Shown here: piece after piece, positions 17,843 through 27,246 of the stretch
Layout: each line of letters starts with the position of its first letter
Position numbering within the stretch: position 1 is the first letter of the stretch
Assembly: GCF_002953935.1 (NCBI RefSeq)
Contig: NZ_CP026514.1
Coordinates: 1,674,001 to 1,738,000, forward strand
Source of the DNA: Arthrobacter sp. PGP41
Lineage (GTDB): Bacteria; Actinomycetota; Actinomycetes; Actinomycetales; Micrococcaceae
Length of the DNA stretch: 64,000 nucleotides
Direction: 5' to 3'
Translations under genes and position numbers: made by a program
Notes under the pieces: generated by a model
Told to the model about the DNA's origin: nothing
Databases searched by the model: none
What the model saw: only the letters and a program-made list of their open reading frames with translations

Positions 17843-17859
17843 TTCTACGGGACGTAGTA
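17843..17859. promoter_or_regulatory. BlaI-type operator (distant copy)
   Basis: TTCTAC-GGGAC-GTAGTA has the same 6-5-6 layout as the three operators before cydA (TTCTAC-N5-GTAGAA), with one mismatch in the outer right half. It overlaps the -35 region of the membrane-protein gene at 17472-17822, a position suited to repression. Confidence 0.6.
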
Positions 17860-17973
17860 GTGCCGGCGCGGGCCCGTGCGCCCGGGGACGTGCCCGCTTA
17901 AATGCCGACGGCGGCGCAGGCTTTGCGGAGGTTTCCCGCCGCTGCCTGCGCCGCCGTCGTGCGCTTTTGCCTG

Positions 17974-19740
17974 TTACAGCCCGAGGTCCGCCTCGAAGGC
18001 GCCTTCCTCAAGGCGTGCCTTCAGGGTCTGGAGGAACCGGCCGGCGTCCGCGCCGTCCACCAGGCGGTGGTCGTACGTCAGGGACAGGTACATCATGGAC
18101 CGGATGGCGATCGAATCGTCACCGTTGTCATCGGAAACCACTACCGGGCGCTTGACGATGGCGCCGGTGCCAAGGATGCCCACCTGCGGCTGGTTGATGA
18201 TCGGGGTGTCGAACAGGGCGCCGACGGATCCGATGTTGGTGATGCTGAACGTGCCGCCGGACAGCTCGTCCGGGCCGATCTTGCCGTCGCGGGTGCGGCT
18301 GGCAACGTCGGCAATCTTCCCGGCCAGTCCGGCGAGGTTCAGGCTGCCGGCGTCGGAGATGACCGGGACCAGCAGGCCCTTGTCCGTGTCGACGGCGATC
18401 GCCAGGTGTTCGGCGTTGTGGTACGTGATTTCCTGCTTGTCCTCGTCGTACGCAGCGTTGAGCTTGGGGTGCTGCTTGAGGGCCTCGGCCACGGCCTTGG
18501 CGATGAACGGCAGGAAGGTCAGCTTGGTGCCGTTCTGGGCCTGGAACGAGTTCTTGGCCTTGAGGCGGAGCTTGGCGATCTTGGTCATGTCCACTTCGTG
18601 GACCTGGGTCAGCTGGGTGGAGATTTCCAGCGACTCACGCATGCGGCGGGCGATGACCTGGCGGATGCGCGGTGCCTTCTGGGTGGTGCCGCGCAGCGAG
18701 GAAACCGCGGCTCCGGATGCTGCCGGTGCCGGAGCGGACGCTGCCGGGGCTGCCTGAGCGGGTGCGGCCTTGGCTTCGGCTGCCGCGATGACATCCTGCT
18801 TGCGGATGCGGCCTCCGACGCCGGTGCCGGAGAGCGAGGTGATGTCCACGCCGTGCTGGTTGGCCAGCTTGCGGACCAGGGGGGTGACGTAGCCGGACTC
18901 GCCGCCGGCGGCGGGTGCCTCGGCTGCGGCCGGAGCGGCCGGAGCTGCTGCGGCCTTCGGTGCTTCCTGCTTGGGTGCTTCCTGGGCAGGTGCAGCCTGC
19001 GGAGCCGGTGCCTCAGCTTTGGACTCTTCCGCCTTGGGGGCTTCCTCTGCAGGTGCAGCCGGGGCGGGGGCCTCTGCGGGCGCTGCTGCCGCACCTGAGC
19101 CGATGACGGCCAGGACGGAGCCAACCTCTGCGGTTTCGTCCTCGTTGACGCGGATCTCCTGGAGGGTGCCGGCCACGGGGGAGGGGATTTCGGTGTCTAC
19201 CTTGTCGGTGGACACCTCCAGCAGGGGCTCGTCCACCTCGACGGCGTCGCCGACGGCCTTCAGCCAGCGGGTGACCGTGCCCTCGGTAACGCTCTCGCCG
19301 AGGGCCGGGAGGGTGACCTCGTGGCTCTCGCCGCCGCCGGCGGCCGGTGCCTCAGGTGTGGAAGCTTCCTGCGCGGGAGCTTCCTGGGCAGGTGCCTCCT
19401 GCGCCGGGGCTTCGTCCGGTGCGGCGGCTTCAGTGGACGGGGCCTCGGCCGGAGCGGACTGCTCAGCGGCAGGGGCCTCATCGGCCGGGGCGCCGCCGCC
19501 GGAGCCATCGCCAATGCGGACCAGGGGAGCGCCGACCTCGGCGGTCTCGTCCTCGGCAACCAGGATTTCCTCAATCACGCCAGCTACAGGAGAGGGGATT
19601 TCAGTGTCTACTTTGTCGGTGGAGACTTCGAGCAGCGGCTCGTCCACCTCTACCCGGTCACCTACCTGCTTGAGCCAGCGGGTGACGGTTCCTTCGGTGA
19701 CGCTCTCACCGAGGGCGGGCAAGTTAACGGATTCAGACAT
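17974..19740 (-). CDS. sucB: Dihydrolipoamide acyltransferase (2-oxoacid dehydrogenase E2), two lipoyl domains
   Basis: 588 residues from the ATG at 19740 ([11 protein letters not shown]), with AAGGAG upstream; the open frame runs 30 codons further but crosses a hairpin. Two near-identical lipoyl domains (about 1-80 and 120-200) each carry [14 protein letters not shown]; the first lipoyl lysine is Lys43. Ala/Pro-rich linkers separate them from an E3-binding domain ([16 protein letters not shown]) and the catalytic domain with [13 protein letters not shown]. The enzyme transfers acyl groups to CoA. Such genes are often named sucB, but in actinobacteria with a fused OdhA the separate E2 serves pyruvate dehydrogenase (DlaT/AceF), so the substrate is uncertain. 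It lies next to the E3 gene. Confidence 0.93.
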   Translation of the reverse strand: MSESVNLPALGESVTEGTVTRWLKQVGDRVEVDEPLLEVSTDKVDTEIPSPVAGVIEEILVAEDETAEVGAPLVRIGDGSGGGAPADEAPAAEQSAPAEAPSTEAAAPDEAPAQEAPAQEAPAQEASTPEAPAAGGGESHEVTLPALGESVTEGTVTRWLKAVGDAVEVDEPLLEVSTDKVDTEIPSPVAGTLQEIRVNEDETAEVGSVLAVIGSGAAAAPAEAPAPAAPAEEAPKAEESKAEAPAPQAAPAQEAPKQEAPKAAAAPAAPAAAEAPAAGGESGYVTPLVRKLANQHGVDITSLSGTGVGGRIRKQDVIAAAEAKAAPAQAAPAASAPAPAASGAAVSSLRGTTQKAPRIRQVIARRMRESLEISTQLTQVHEVDMTKIAKLRLKAKNSFQAQNGTKLTFLPFIAKAVAEALKQHPKLNAAYDEDKQEITYHNAEHLAIAVDTDKGLLVPVISDAGSLNLAGLAGKIADVASRTRDGKIGPDELSGGTFSITNIGSVGALFDTPIINQPQVGILGTGAIVKRPVVVSDDNGDDSIAIRSMMYLSLTYDHRLVDGADAGRFLQTLKARLEEGAFEADLGL

Positions 19741-19801
19741 GTCGTCCCCGTTCTCCTTATTGATCTTTAGTGCGGATGATTGCTGCCTGTTGGCCAGCCT
19801 A

Positions 19802-19830
19802 GTGCACCCGGCATTCCGTGCCGGGTGCAC
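19802..19830. terminator. Hairpin between the E3 and E2 genes
   Basis: A 12-bp perfect stem (GTGCACCCGGCA / TGCCGGGTGCAC) around TTCCG. It lies 25 nt after the E3 stop, so it may attenuate readthrough from lpdA into the E2 gene rather than separate them fully. Confidence 0.55.
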
Positions 19831-19854
19831 CAGGCCCTGTGATGCTGGGGGAGA

Positions 19855-21237
19855 CTAGCCGTGAAGGGGCTTGCCCGCGAGTGCAAGGTGGGCTTCGCCC
19901 AGGGACTCGTTCTGCGTGGGGTGGGCGTGCAGCAGCTGGGCCACATCCTCGGGGTACGCTTCCCAGTTCACGATCAGCTGGGCTTCGCCCACCTGTTCGC
20001 CCATGCGGGCACCGATCATGTGGACGCCCACCACCGGGCCGTCCTTCTGGCGGACCAGCTTGACCAGGCCGGAGGTGCCCAGGATGGAGCTCTTGCCGTT
20101 GCCGGCGAGGTTGTATTCCTGGGTCTGGACCTGGTCTTCGCCGAACTTCTCCTTGGCGGCCTTTTCGGTGTAGCCGACCGTGGCGATTTCGGGGTCGGAG
20201 TAGGTGACCTTCGGGATGTTGATGTCCTCGACGACCACAGGCTTCAGGCCAGCGATTTCCTCGGCCACGAAGATGCCCTGCTGGTAGCCGCGGTGCGCCA
20301 GCTGGACGCCCGGCACGATGTCGCCCACGGCGTAGATGTTGCCGACGCCGGTGTGAAGGCGTTCGTTAGTGATGACGAAGCCGCGGTCGATTGTGACGCC
20401 CGCTTCCTCGTAGCCAAGGTTGGCGGTGACGGGGCCGCGGCCCACGGCAACAAGGAGGAGGTCGGCTTCGAAGGTCTTGCCGTCCACCAGGGTGACCTTG
20501 ACGCCGTCGTCATTCTGCTCGACGCCCTGGAAGAACACGCCGGTGGAGAACTTGATGCCGCGCTTCTTGAAGGCCCGTTCGAAGTTCTTCACGATGGTGG
20601 CGTCCTCGTTGGGAACCAGCGAGGGCAGGCCCTCGACGATCGTGACGTCCACGCCGAAGGACTTCCAGACGGAGGCGAATTCGACGCCGATCACGCCGCC
20701 GCCCAGGATAATGGCGCTCTTGGGGATGGAATCCATGGTGAGGGCCTGGTCCGAGGTGATGACTTTGCCGCCGATTTCCAGCCCCGGGAGGGTGCGGGAG
20801 TAGGAGCCGGTGGCCAGGACGATGTTCTTGCCCTTGTACGCCGTGCCGTTGACCACGACGGTGTCAGTGCCCTGGAGTTTGCCTTCACCCTCGATGACGG
20901 TGATGCCCTTGGACTTGATGAGGCCCTGGAGACCCTTGTACTTGCCGGCGATGATGCCGTCCTTGTACGCGTTGACGGCGTTGATGTCGATGCCGTCGAG
21001 GGTGACGTTCACGCCGTACTTGGCGGAGTCCCGTGCGTGGTCGGCCAGCTCCGCGGAGTGCAGGAGGGCCTTGGTGGGGATGCAGCCGTTGTGGAGGCAG
21101 GTGCCGCCCAGTTTGGCTTTCTCCACGAGGCCGACGGTGAGGCCAAGCTGTACTGCCCGCAGCGCGGCGGCGTATCCGCCGCTGCCGCCACCGAGTACCA
21201 GGATGTCGAATTCTTGCGCAGTTGCCTGATCGGCCAC
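19855..21237 (-). CDS. lpdA: Dihydrolipoyl dehydrogenase (E3)
   Basis: 460 residues from a GTG at 21237 with GAGGGAG upstream. It reoxidises dihydrolipoyl groups on E2 subunits with NAD+. The FAD-binding start FDILVLGGGSGGYAAALRA, the redox disulfide GGTCLHNGCIPTK (CX4C), the NAD-binding GGGVIGVEFASVW and the C-terminal catalytic HAHPTQNESLGEAHL (His-Glu) are all visible. It lies upstream of the E2 gene on the same strand, separated by a hairpin. Confidence 0.97.
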   Translation of the reverse strand: MADQATAQEFDILVLGGGSGGYAAALRAVQLGLTVGLVEKAKLGGTCLHNGCIPTKALLHSAELADHARDSAKYGVNVTLDGIDINAVNAYKDGIIAGKYKGLQGLIKSKGITVIEGEGKLQGTDTVVVNGTAYKGKNIVLATGSYSRTLPGLEIGGKVITSDQALTMDSIPKSAIILGGGVIGVEFASVWKSFGVDVTIVEGLPSLVPNEDATIVKNFERAFKKRGIKFSTGVFFQGVEQNDDGVKVTLVDGKTFEADLLLVAVGRGPVTANLGYEEAGVTIDRGFVITNERLHTGVGNIYAVGDIVPGVQLAHRGYQQGIFVAEEIAGLKPVVVEDINIPKVTYSDPEIATVGYTEKAAKEKFGEDQVQTQEYNLAGNGKSSILGTSGLVKLVRQKDGPVVGVHMIGARMGEQVGEAQLIVNWEAYPEDVAQLLHAHPTQNESLGEAHLALAGKPLHG

Positions 21238-21348
21238 TTAGACGCTCCCTCGCGTGAACGATGACGCGGTCCTGCGCATCATCTGGTCTTGGAACCTGGA
21301 CTGCCGTGATTATTCCAGCAGGCCAATTCTTTTGCATTTGTGACTACC

Positions 21349-21370
21349 GTGGTTCACCTTAGCGAACCAC
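21349..21370. promoter_or_regulatory. Inverted repeat upstream of lpdA
   Basis: GTGGTTC and GAACCAC are perfect reverse complements separated by 8 nt, in the gap between the pepA stop and the lpdA start. It is a possible operator for lpdA. The rest of this gap (21238-21494) shows no gene. Confidence 0.35.
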
Positions 21371-21494
21371 TTATCCATGCTCCACCCTGGCACCACGTTT
21401 GTGGAGCGCTTGTGTCGAGTGTCACGCGGCTTTGTGGCACAGGGATCACCGGTCCCGCAAAGCCTGGTGCCAGCCCGCTGCGGGCCGCCATATG

Positions 21495-23021
21495 TCAGGC
21501 GGCAGCAGCCAGGATGTCCTCCACATAGGCCACCAGGGTCCGGACGGTGCAGCCCGTTCCCTGCTTGTGGGTGTAGCCATAGGGGCTCCCGTTGTTGAAG
21601 GACGGCCCGGCGATGTCGATGTGGGCCCAGGGGATCTGTTCCCCGTCCTTGCCCTTACCCACGAATTCACGGAGGAAAACTGCGGCGGTCATCATGCCGC
21701 CATGGCGTTCGCCGATGTTCGCGAGGTCGGCCACCTGTGAGTCGAGGCTGGGACGCAGTTCCTCGGGAAGCGGCATGGGCCATACGAGTTCGCCGGCGCG
21801 GTCCGCTGCGGCCTTGAGCGGGCCGGTCACGCTGTCCGATCCCATGACGCCGGCCGTCCGGTTTCCCAGTGCGATCAGCTGTGCCCCGGTGAGCGTTGCG
21901 ACGTCGATGATGGCGTCCGGGTACTCGGCACTGGCAGCCACGATGCCGTCGGCCATCACCAGCCTGCCCTCGGCATCGGTGTTCAGGACCTCCACGGTCT
22001 TCCCGCCGAACATCGTCAGGACGTCGGCCGGCCGGGAAGCGGCGCCGGAGGGCATGTTCTCGGCGATGCAGAGCCAGGCGGTGGCCTTCACCGGCAGGCC
22101 AAGTCCCGCCAGGGCCAGGACAGTGTTAAGGACGACGGCGGCGCCCGCCATGTCGCTCTTCATGTCGCCCATGCCGAGGGCCGGCTTAATGGAGATTCCG
22201 CCGGTGTCAAAGGTGATGCCTTTGCCGACGAGCGCGATCTTTGACGTTGCCTTGGCGGGAGAGTATTCCACCTTGACCAGCCGCGGCTGGCGGGCGGAGC
22301 CCTTGCCCACGCCCATGATGCCGCCGAAGCCTTCCTTCTCGAGGCGCTTCTCGTCCCACACGGTGACCTTCACGGGCAGGCCCTTGGCCAGGTCCTTGGC
22401 AGCCTCGGCGAAGGACTCGGGGTAGAGGTGGCTGGGCGGCTGGTTCACCAGCGAACGGGTGGCGTTTACCGCCTTGCCGATCAGTGTGGCCCTTTTAAGG
22501 ACAGGGGCAAGTTCCTTCTGGTCGGCCAGGTCGGTGAAAATGACCGCGTTGCGGACAGGATCCTTCAGGCCTTCCCTGGAGGTGCGGAACTCTGTGAAGG
22601 AATAGGCCCCCAGGGCGGCACCTTCGGCCACCGCTGCGACGTCGGCGGCAGTCGCCGTCGGGAACGCCAAGGCAACCGTGGCGAAACCGGCGAGCTGGCG
22701 GATGGCGGAACCGGCTGCCCGGCGCAGTGCTTCCCCGGCCAACGGTTGCGCAGGCGTTACCTTGCCCACGCCCGCCAGGACCAGGACGCCCGCGCCGGTC
22801 TCGGGGAGGCCCGGCAGGCGCACCAGCTGGTCCGCGGCACCCGTGACGCCGAGCGCCTTAAGGGAATCAGCCAGCGCTTCGGCGGACCTGGCCGTCAACG
22901 GGTTCTCCAGGAGGACGGGACCGTCTGCACCCTGCCCCACGCCTATGACCACTGCGTCGCTGGGACTCTTCTTCAGGTCCCGAGAGAGGGTACTAAGGTT
23001 GATTTCAGTATTCTTGACCAC
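21495..23021 (-). CDS. pepA: Leucyl aminopeptidase (M17)
   Basis: 508 residues from the GTG at 23021, which has GAGGA 8 nt upstream. The frame stays open to 23201, but that extension is Arg-rich and unlike the family. This is a cytoplasmic hexameric metallo-exopeptidase. The catalytic core shows VGKGITFDTGGISIKP, KSDMAGAA and the signature NTDAEGRLVMAD, which supply the two-metal site. The gene is divergent from the PAC2 gene. The intervening 259 nt contain no further gene that I can support. Confidence 0.95.
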   Translation of the reverse strand: MVKNTEINLSTLSRDLKKSPSDAVVIGVGQGADGPVLLENPLTARSAEALADSLKALGVTGAADQLVRLPGLPETGAGVLVLAGVGKVTPAQPLAGEALRRAAGSAIRQLAGFATVALAFPTATAADVAAVAEGAALGAYSFTEFRTSREGLKDPVRNAVIFTDLADQKELAPVLKRATLIGKAVNATRSLVNQPPSHLYPESFAEAAKDLAKGLPVKVTVWDEKRLEKEGFGGIMGVGKGSARQPRLVKVEYSPAKATSKIALVGKGITFDTGGISIKPALGMGDMKSDMAGAAVVLNTVLALAGLGLPVKATAWLCIAENMPSGAASRPADVLTMFGGKTVEVLNTDAEGRLVMADGIVAASAEYPDAIIDVATLTGAQLIALGNRTAGVMGSDSVTGPLKAAADRAGELVWPMPLPEELRPSLDSQVADLANIGERHGGMMTAAVFLREFVGKGKDGEQIPWAHIDIAGPSFNNGSPYGYTHKQGTGCTVRTLVAYVEDILAAAA

Positions 23022-23280
23022 GGGGTCAGTCCTCGATTCTCGAAAGATGTTCGGGCAGGGAGCATGTTCGGCGTTCTGCCATGGTTCCCCGGGTACGGCC
23101 GTTCGGAACGCAGTCCGGGAGTTGCAGGCCCGTCTGGCAGGCCAGTTCCGATCGTAGCCCTTGGCCGCTGCGCACGGGGTATTTCGTGAGAGTTGCGCCA
23201 CACCGGGCGCCGGAATGCGAGGCCGTCCCGGGGCGTTGTAAAGAAAGAATGTCCACCCGCACCTATGAAAGGAACATGCC

Positions 23281-24219
23281 GTGCTTGAACGGATTTCCGG
23301 CTCCCTCCTGGACCCCGGTGCGCTTTATGCGAGCAACATTGAGCTGTTCCACAGCCCCGGGCTCCGCGGGCTGAACCTGGTGATGGGCTTCACCGGGTTC
23401 GCCGATGCCGGCCACGTGGTGAAGCAGATCAACGCGGAACTGCTCGACTCCCTCGACGCCGAGCCGGTGGCGGTCTTCGACGCCGACCAGCTGATTGACT
23501 ACCGCTCACGCAGGCCGCACCTGACGTTCGTGGAGGACCACCTCCAGGATTACCAGGAGCCGAAGCTGGCCCTGTACCGCCTCGTGGACGGGCTCGGGAA
23601 GCCCTTCCTCCTGCTGGCAGGTTTCGAACCGGACCTGCAGTGGGAACGCTTTGCGCGCGCAGTGGTGGGCATCGTGGAGCAACTGGACGTCAACCTGGTC
23701 ACCTGGATCCACTCCATTCCCATGCCGGTTCCGCACACCCGCCCTGTGGGCGTCACGGTGCACGGCAACCGGCCGGAGCTGATCGAGGGCATCTCGGTGT
23801 GGAAGCCCACCGTGGAGGTTCCCGCAGCTGTAGGACACATCCTGGAACTCCGCCTGGTGGAGGCAGGACGGAATGTTGCCGGTTACGTCATCCACGTCCC
23901 CCACTACCTGGCCGAGGCCGAATACCCCACGGCCGCCGTCGCAGGCCTGGAGTACCTGGGCGCGGCCACCTCGCTGATGCTGCCCTCGGACAGGCTCCGC
24001 GAAGCCGGGCGCGAGGTCGGCCGCCAGATCGCCGAACAGATTGACGCCTCCGAGGAAGTCCAGCAGGTGGTGTCGCGGCTGGAGACCCGCTACGACGAAA
24101 AGGCCGAGGGCACGGTCCGCCGCTCGCTCCTCGCGGACGAGAACGACGAACTGCCCAACGCCGACGTCCTGGGCGCCGCGGTGGAAGCGTACCTGGCCCG
24201 GGAGAACCCGGGTCAATAA
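23281..24219 (+). CDS. PAC2 family protein (proteasome assembly chaperone-like)
   Basis: 312 residues from a GTG at 23281, preceded by GAAAGGA. The PAC2 domain is recognisable from GLNLVMGFTGFADAGHVVKQI, DYRSRRPHLTF and the segment TWIHSIPMPVPHTRPVGVTVHG. In eukaryotes PAC2 helps proteasome assembly; actinobacteria have many homologues without a proven role. The C-terminal region (EEVQQVVSRLETRYDE) looks helical. The stop codon lies within a duplicated GGGTCAATAAAG sequence (24210-24238). A MFS gene follows. Confidence 0.85.
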   Translation: MLERISGSLLDPGALYASNIELFHSPGLRGLNLVMGFTGFADAGHVVKQINAELLDSLDAEPVAVFDADQLIDYRSRRPHLTFVEDHLQDYQEPKLALYRLVDGLGKPFLLLAGFEPDLQWERFARAVVGIVEQLDVNLVTWIHSIPMPVPHTRPVGVTVHGNRPELIEGISVWKPTVEVPAAVGHILELRLVEAGRNVAGYVIHVPHYLAEAEYPTAAVAGLEYLGAATSLMLPSDRLREAGREVGRQIAEQIDASEEVQQVVSRLETRYDEKAEGTVRRSLLADENDELPNADVLGAAVEAYLARENPGQ

Positions 24220-24238
24220 AGCGGCTGGGTCAATAAAG
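24210..24238 (+). repeat. Short direct duplication across a stop codon
   Basis: GGGTCAATAAAG occurs at 24210-24221 and again at 24227-24238, a 17-bp period. The first copy includes the TAA of the PAC2 gene. It looks like a small tandem duplication. Confidence 0.6.
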
Positions 24239-24258
24239 GCCGCCGGCGGCTGCCCGGG

Positions 24259-24264
24259 CATAAT
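24259..24264 (+). promoter_or_regulatory. Probable -10 element (CATAAT) for the MFS gene
   Basis: CATAAT ends 6 nt before the second of two consecutive GTG codons (24271), the spacing used throughout this window for leaderless starts. Confidence 0.45.
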
Positions 24265-24270
24265 GAAGTG

Positions 24271-25623
24271 GTGACTGCACCCCGCGCCTGGCTTATCTGG
24301 ACCATCGGAATCTTTGGGTACCTGGTAGCCGTGGCGCAGCGCACGTCCTTTGGCGTGGTGGGGCTGGAAGCCACGGAGCGGTTCCATGCCAGCGCATCGG
24401 CGATTTCGTTCTTCACTGTCCTCCAGCTCCTTGTCTACGCCGGGCTCCAGATCCCGGTGGGCCTGCTGGTGGACAGGTTCGGCTCCCGCGCCATGATCTC
24501 CTGCGGCGCTGCCCTGATGGGCCTGGGCCAGCTCCAACTTGCTTTTGCCGACACAATTCCCGGGGGAGTGGCCGGCCGCGTGCTGGTGGGGGCCGGGGAC
24601 GCCATGACCTTTATCTCCGTGATCCGCCTGATTCCCTTGTGGTTCGCTCCCGCCCGGGTGCCCCTGGTGACCCAGCTGACGGGCATGTCCGGCCAGTTGG
24701 GCCAGCTGTTCAGCGTCATCCCGTTCGCCTTCGTCCTCCATCTCTCAGGCTGGACCACCGCATTCCTGATGCTGGCAGGCCTGTCCGCGCTCGCAGTTGT
24801 CCTGGTCCTGCTGCTCCTGCAGGACGCCCCGCCGGGCACCGAGCGGCCGCACGCAAAGCAGGGCCTGCGGGCTACCGGCGCATCCCTGGCCCGGGCCTGG
24901 CGCCAGCCGGGGACGAGGCTGGGCATGTGGAGCCACTTCACCATCCAGTTCAGCGGCACGGTGTTTGCCATGACGTGGGGCTACCCCTTCCTCCTTTCGG
25001 GCCAGGGGCTGGACGCCGGAACGGTTGCCGCCCTCATGGCGCTGTACGTCGCCGCCGCAATGGCGGTAGGGCCATTCATCGGACGCTTCGTTTCACGGCA
25101 TCCGTTGCGGCGTTCCACCATGGTCCTGCTGATTGCCGGCGCTACCGCGGGGGCATGGGCTGCCGTCCTGCTGACTCCCGGACAGGCACCCCTCTGGCTG
25201 CTGGCCGGCCTTGTCGTGGTGCTTGCCGTCGGCGGCCCCGGTTCGATGATCGGCTTCGACTTCGCCCGGACGTTCAATCCGGCGCACCGGATCGGAACGG
25301 CGACGGGCATCGTTAACGTGGGCGGGTTCATCGCAGCCCTTGTTGCGATCTTCCTGATCGGGCTGGTGCTGGACGTCCTGTATGCCAGCGGTTTCTCCAA
25401 CGGCATCCTGTACGGACTGGATCCGTTCCGTATTGCCCTGAGCGTCCAGTTCCTGCTGCTCGGATCCGGTGCGGCGGCGATGCTGGCATGCCGGCAAAAG
25501 GTGCGGCGCCAGATGGCCGCGCAGGGCGTCATTGTTCCACCCTTGCGCAGCGCCCTTGCCCGCCAGCGGCGGGAAAGCCTCGCCCGGCGCCGGCAGCCGA
25601 CGCCTACGGACGGTGCGGACTAG
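24271..25623 (+). CDS. Major facilitator superfamily transporter
   Basis: 450 residues from the GTG at 24271; a GTG immediately before it at 24268 is an alternative. About twelve hydrophobic segments are visible. The MFS loop 2-3 signature appears as GLLVDRFGSRAM and motif-like QLTGMSGQLGQLFS follows. The central loop (about 195-215) is basic. It ends in a basic cytoplasmic tail. The substrate cannot be inferred; NarK-like or drug-efflux families are possible. The gene is probably transcribed from its own promoter, 51 nt after the PAC2 stop. Confidence 0.85.
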   Translation: MTAPRAWLIWTIGIFGYLVAVAQRTSFGVVGLEATERFHASASAISFFTVLQLLVYAGLQIPVGLLVDRFGSRAMISCGAALMGLGQLQLAFADTIPGGVAGRVLVGAGDAMTFISVIRLIPLWFAPARVPLVTQLTGMSGQLGQLFSVIPFAFVLHLSGWTTAFLMLAGLSALAVVLVLLLLQDAPPGTERPHAKQGLRATGASLARAWRQPGTRLGMWSHFTIQFSGTVFAMTWGYPFLLSGQGLDAGTVAALMALYVAAAMAVGPFIGRFVSRHPLRRSTMVLLIAGATAGAWAAVLLTPGQAPLWLLAGLVVVLAVGGPGSMIGFDFARTFNPAHRIGTATGIVNVGGFIAALVAIFLIGLVLDVLYASGFSNGILYGLDPFRIALSVQFLLLGSGAAAMLACRQKVRRQMAAQGVIVPPLRSALARQRRESLARRRQPTPTDGAD

Positions 25624-25700
25624 TCCTGCACAGCGCACGTTTCCCCACATAGCCGGATCAGGTCCTTATCCGGGTCCGGCGGTCCGTGAAGGCTGGAGGC

Positions 25701-26942
25701 ATGACACCTCCAGAACACCTGACAATCCGCAGCCCGGAAGACGTCCTGGGCTTCATTCCCCACTCACTGGGCTACTGGCCGTCCGCAAGCCTCGTCGCCA
25801 TGACGTTGCAGGGCAAACGGCTGGGCGCCACGCTCAGGCTGGATCTTCCCGGCCCGGACGTCCTGGCGCAGCCCGCCGCTTTTGCCCGGACGGTCTGCAG
25901 CTACCTTGAAGCGGACCGGAATGCCGACGGGTCGCTGCTGGCACTCTTCACCAACAACGGCTGGCTGGCCGGGCCGGACTGCTATGGCAGCCTGCTCGCG
26001 GGGCTGCAATGGGCGCTGGACGGAGCAGGGATGCCGGTCCGGGATGCCTGGTACGTCGGCACCGAGTATTGGCGGGACGCGTTTTGTGCTGATCCTGCGT
26101 GCTGCCCCTTCCCCGGACGTCCGGTGCAGGAGATCCGGGACAGCACCCTGAACGCCGAAATGGTGTACCGCGGAAGCAGCGTGGGCCCGTCCCCCCAGGA
26201 CCAGCCGGCTGCGGTCCTGCCCGGTTCCAGCCTGCATTGTGCTGCAGTGCTTGAGGCGGAAGCGGCGTGGTTGGCGCAACTGGACCTGCGCCGCGGAAGC
26301 AGGGCGCAGTTTGACGCTGTCCTGGGGCTATGGGATGCCCAGCTTAACCGTCCCCCGGGTGAAGCGTGGCTTCCCGAGGTTGAACGCGACGGCTTCCTGC
26401 GGGCAACCCTGTTGGTACCGCGATGGCGGGATGCCGTCCTGATGATGGCGGCCGCCGGAAGGGCGGCAGCGGAAGCCGGGGCCGGGCAGTCACCCACCTT
26501 TCGCGAGGAGTGCCGCCTTGAACCTGTGGCCCCGCCGGCAGGATCCCTTGGCGCCGGCATTGGCGGGAAGGCCGCTCCGGCCGGTGGTCCTGTACATGGC
26601 GGGGTGACGGAAGCGGGTGTTCCCCGCTACGGCGATGTCCTGATGGGGATCCAGCCTGCCGTTCCGGACTGGGAGAGGCTCGACGCCTTGGATTCCATTT
26701 TCCTGCAACTCGCGGCATCCGGAGGTAGGGCTGGGGCAGCATCGCTCACGGGAAGGGGCTGGATCGCATGGTGCCGGGGGCGTGGCTCCTTCTCCGCGGC
26801 CTACCTTGCCCAGGCCCTGGACGTGGAACCCGGGTACCGGCTCGCGGAACTGCTGCTGGAACTGGTCCGCCGGGGAACCATCTGCGGCTGGGCGGCACGG
26901 AAGGAGGCCGCCTGGCAGAAATTCGGCCCCGACGCGGCGTGA
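25701..26942 (+). CDS. DUF4192 family protein
   Basis: 413 residues from the ATG at 25701; a GTG at 25686 would add five residues and leaves better room for a ribosome-binding site, since GGAGG lies just 1 nt before the ATG. The family-typical start LTIRSPEDVLGFIPHSLGYWPSASLVAMTL and AYLAQALDVEPGYRLAELLL near the end are present. This is a soluble actinobacterial protein of unknown function. The middle (about 270-300) is Gly/Ala/Pro-rich. It lies upstream of sigA. Confidence 0.85.
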   Translation: MTPPEHLTIRSPEDVLGFIPHSLGYWPSASLVAMTLQGKRLGATLRLDLPGPDVLAQPAAFARTVCSYLEADRNADGSLLALFTNNGWLAGPDCYGSLLAGLQWALDGAGMPVRDAWYVGTEYWRDAFCADPACCPFPGRPVQEIRDSTLNAEMVYRGSSVGPSPQDQPAAVLPGSSLHCAAVLEAEAAWLAQLDLRRGSRAQFDAVLGLWDAQLNRPPGEAWLPEVERDGFLRATLLVPRWRDAVLMMAAAGRAAAEAGAGQSPTFREECRLEPVAPPAGSLGAGIGGKAAPAGGPVHGGVTEAGVPRYGDVLMGIQPAVPDWERLDALDSIFLQLAASGGRAGAASLTGRGWIAWCRGRGSFSAAYLAQALDVEPGYRLAELLLELVRRGTICGWAARKEAAWQKFGPDAA

Positions 26943-27246
26943 TCGGTGGGCGCAGGGATTGCGGGGAGGGTGCAGCGGGCACGTGCCGGCGGGCTGGCCG
27001 AACGAGGAGAACGGGGGAGAGGCCCCTTCCGGGAAATCATGAGACAATGGATGCCGAGACCCGGTTGGGTCCGTGTATCGAGCGTCCAGGATTGTGCCCT
27101 TTCGGGGAACATTACAGCGGTTCCGGCAGTTGTCTTAATAGACTCTGCGGGCCGTGGTGGCGCTTGGTTTTCACCACGGACTTGACAGGGTCATAGTGGT
27201 GTTGCCCGTATGGTGATTCCACAGACCACCGCTAGAAAGGTTTTCT
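26943..27246 (+). promoter_or_regulatory. Intergenic leader/promoter region of sigA
   Basis: About 300 nt without a supportable gene. It contains a perfect inverted repeat, CCGTGGTG (27152-27159) with CACCACGG (27172-27179), then TTGACA at 27182-27187, a consensus -35. No -10 at 16-18 nt is convincing (TATGGT at 27209 is 21 nt away). The ribosome-binding site AGAAAGG precedes the GTG start of sigA. Confidence 0.4.

Noticed and set aside
26946..27185. Open frame of 79 codons upstream of sigA
   Set aside because: It has no ribosome-binding site or family resemblance and covers the regulatory region.
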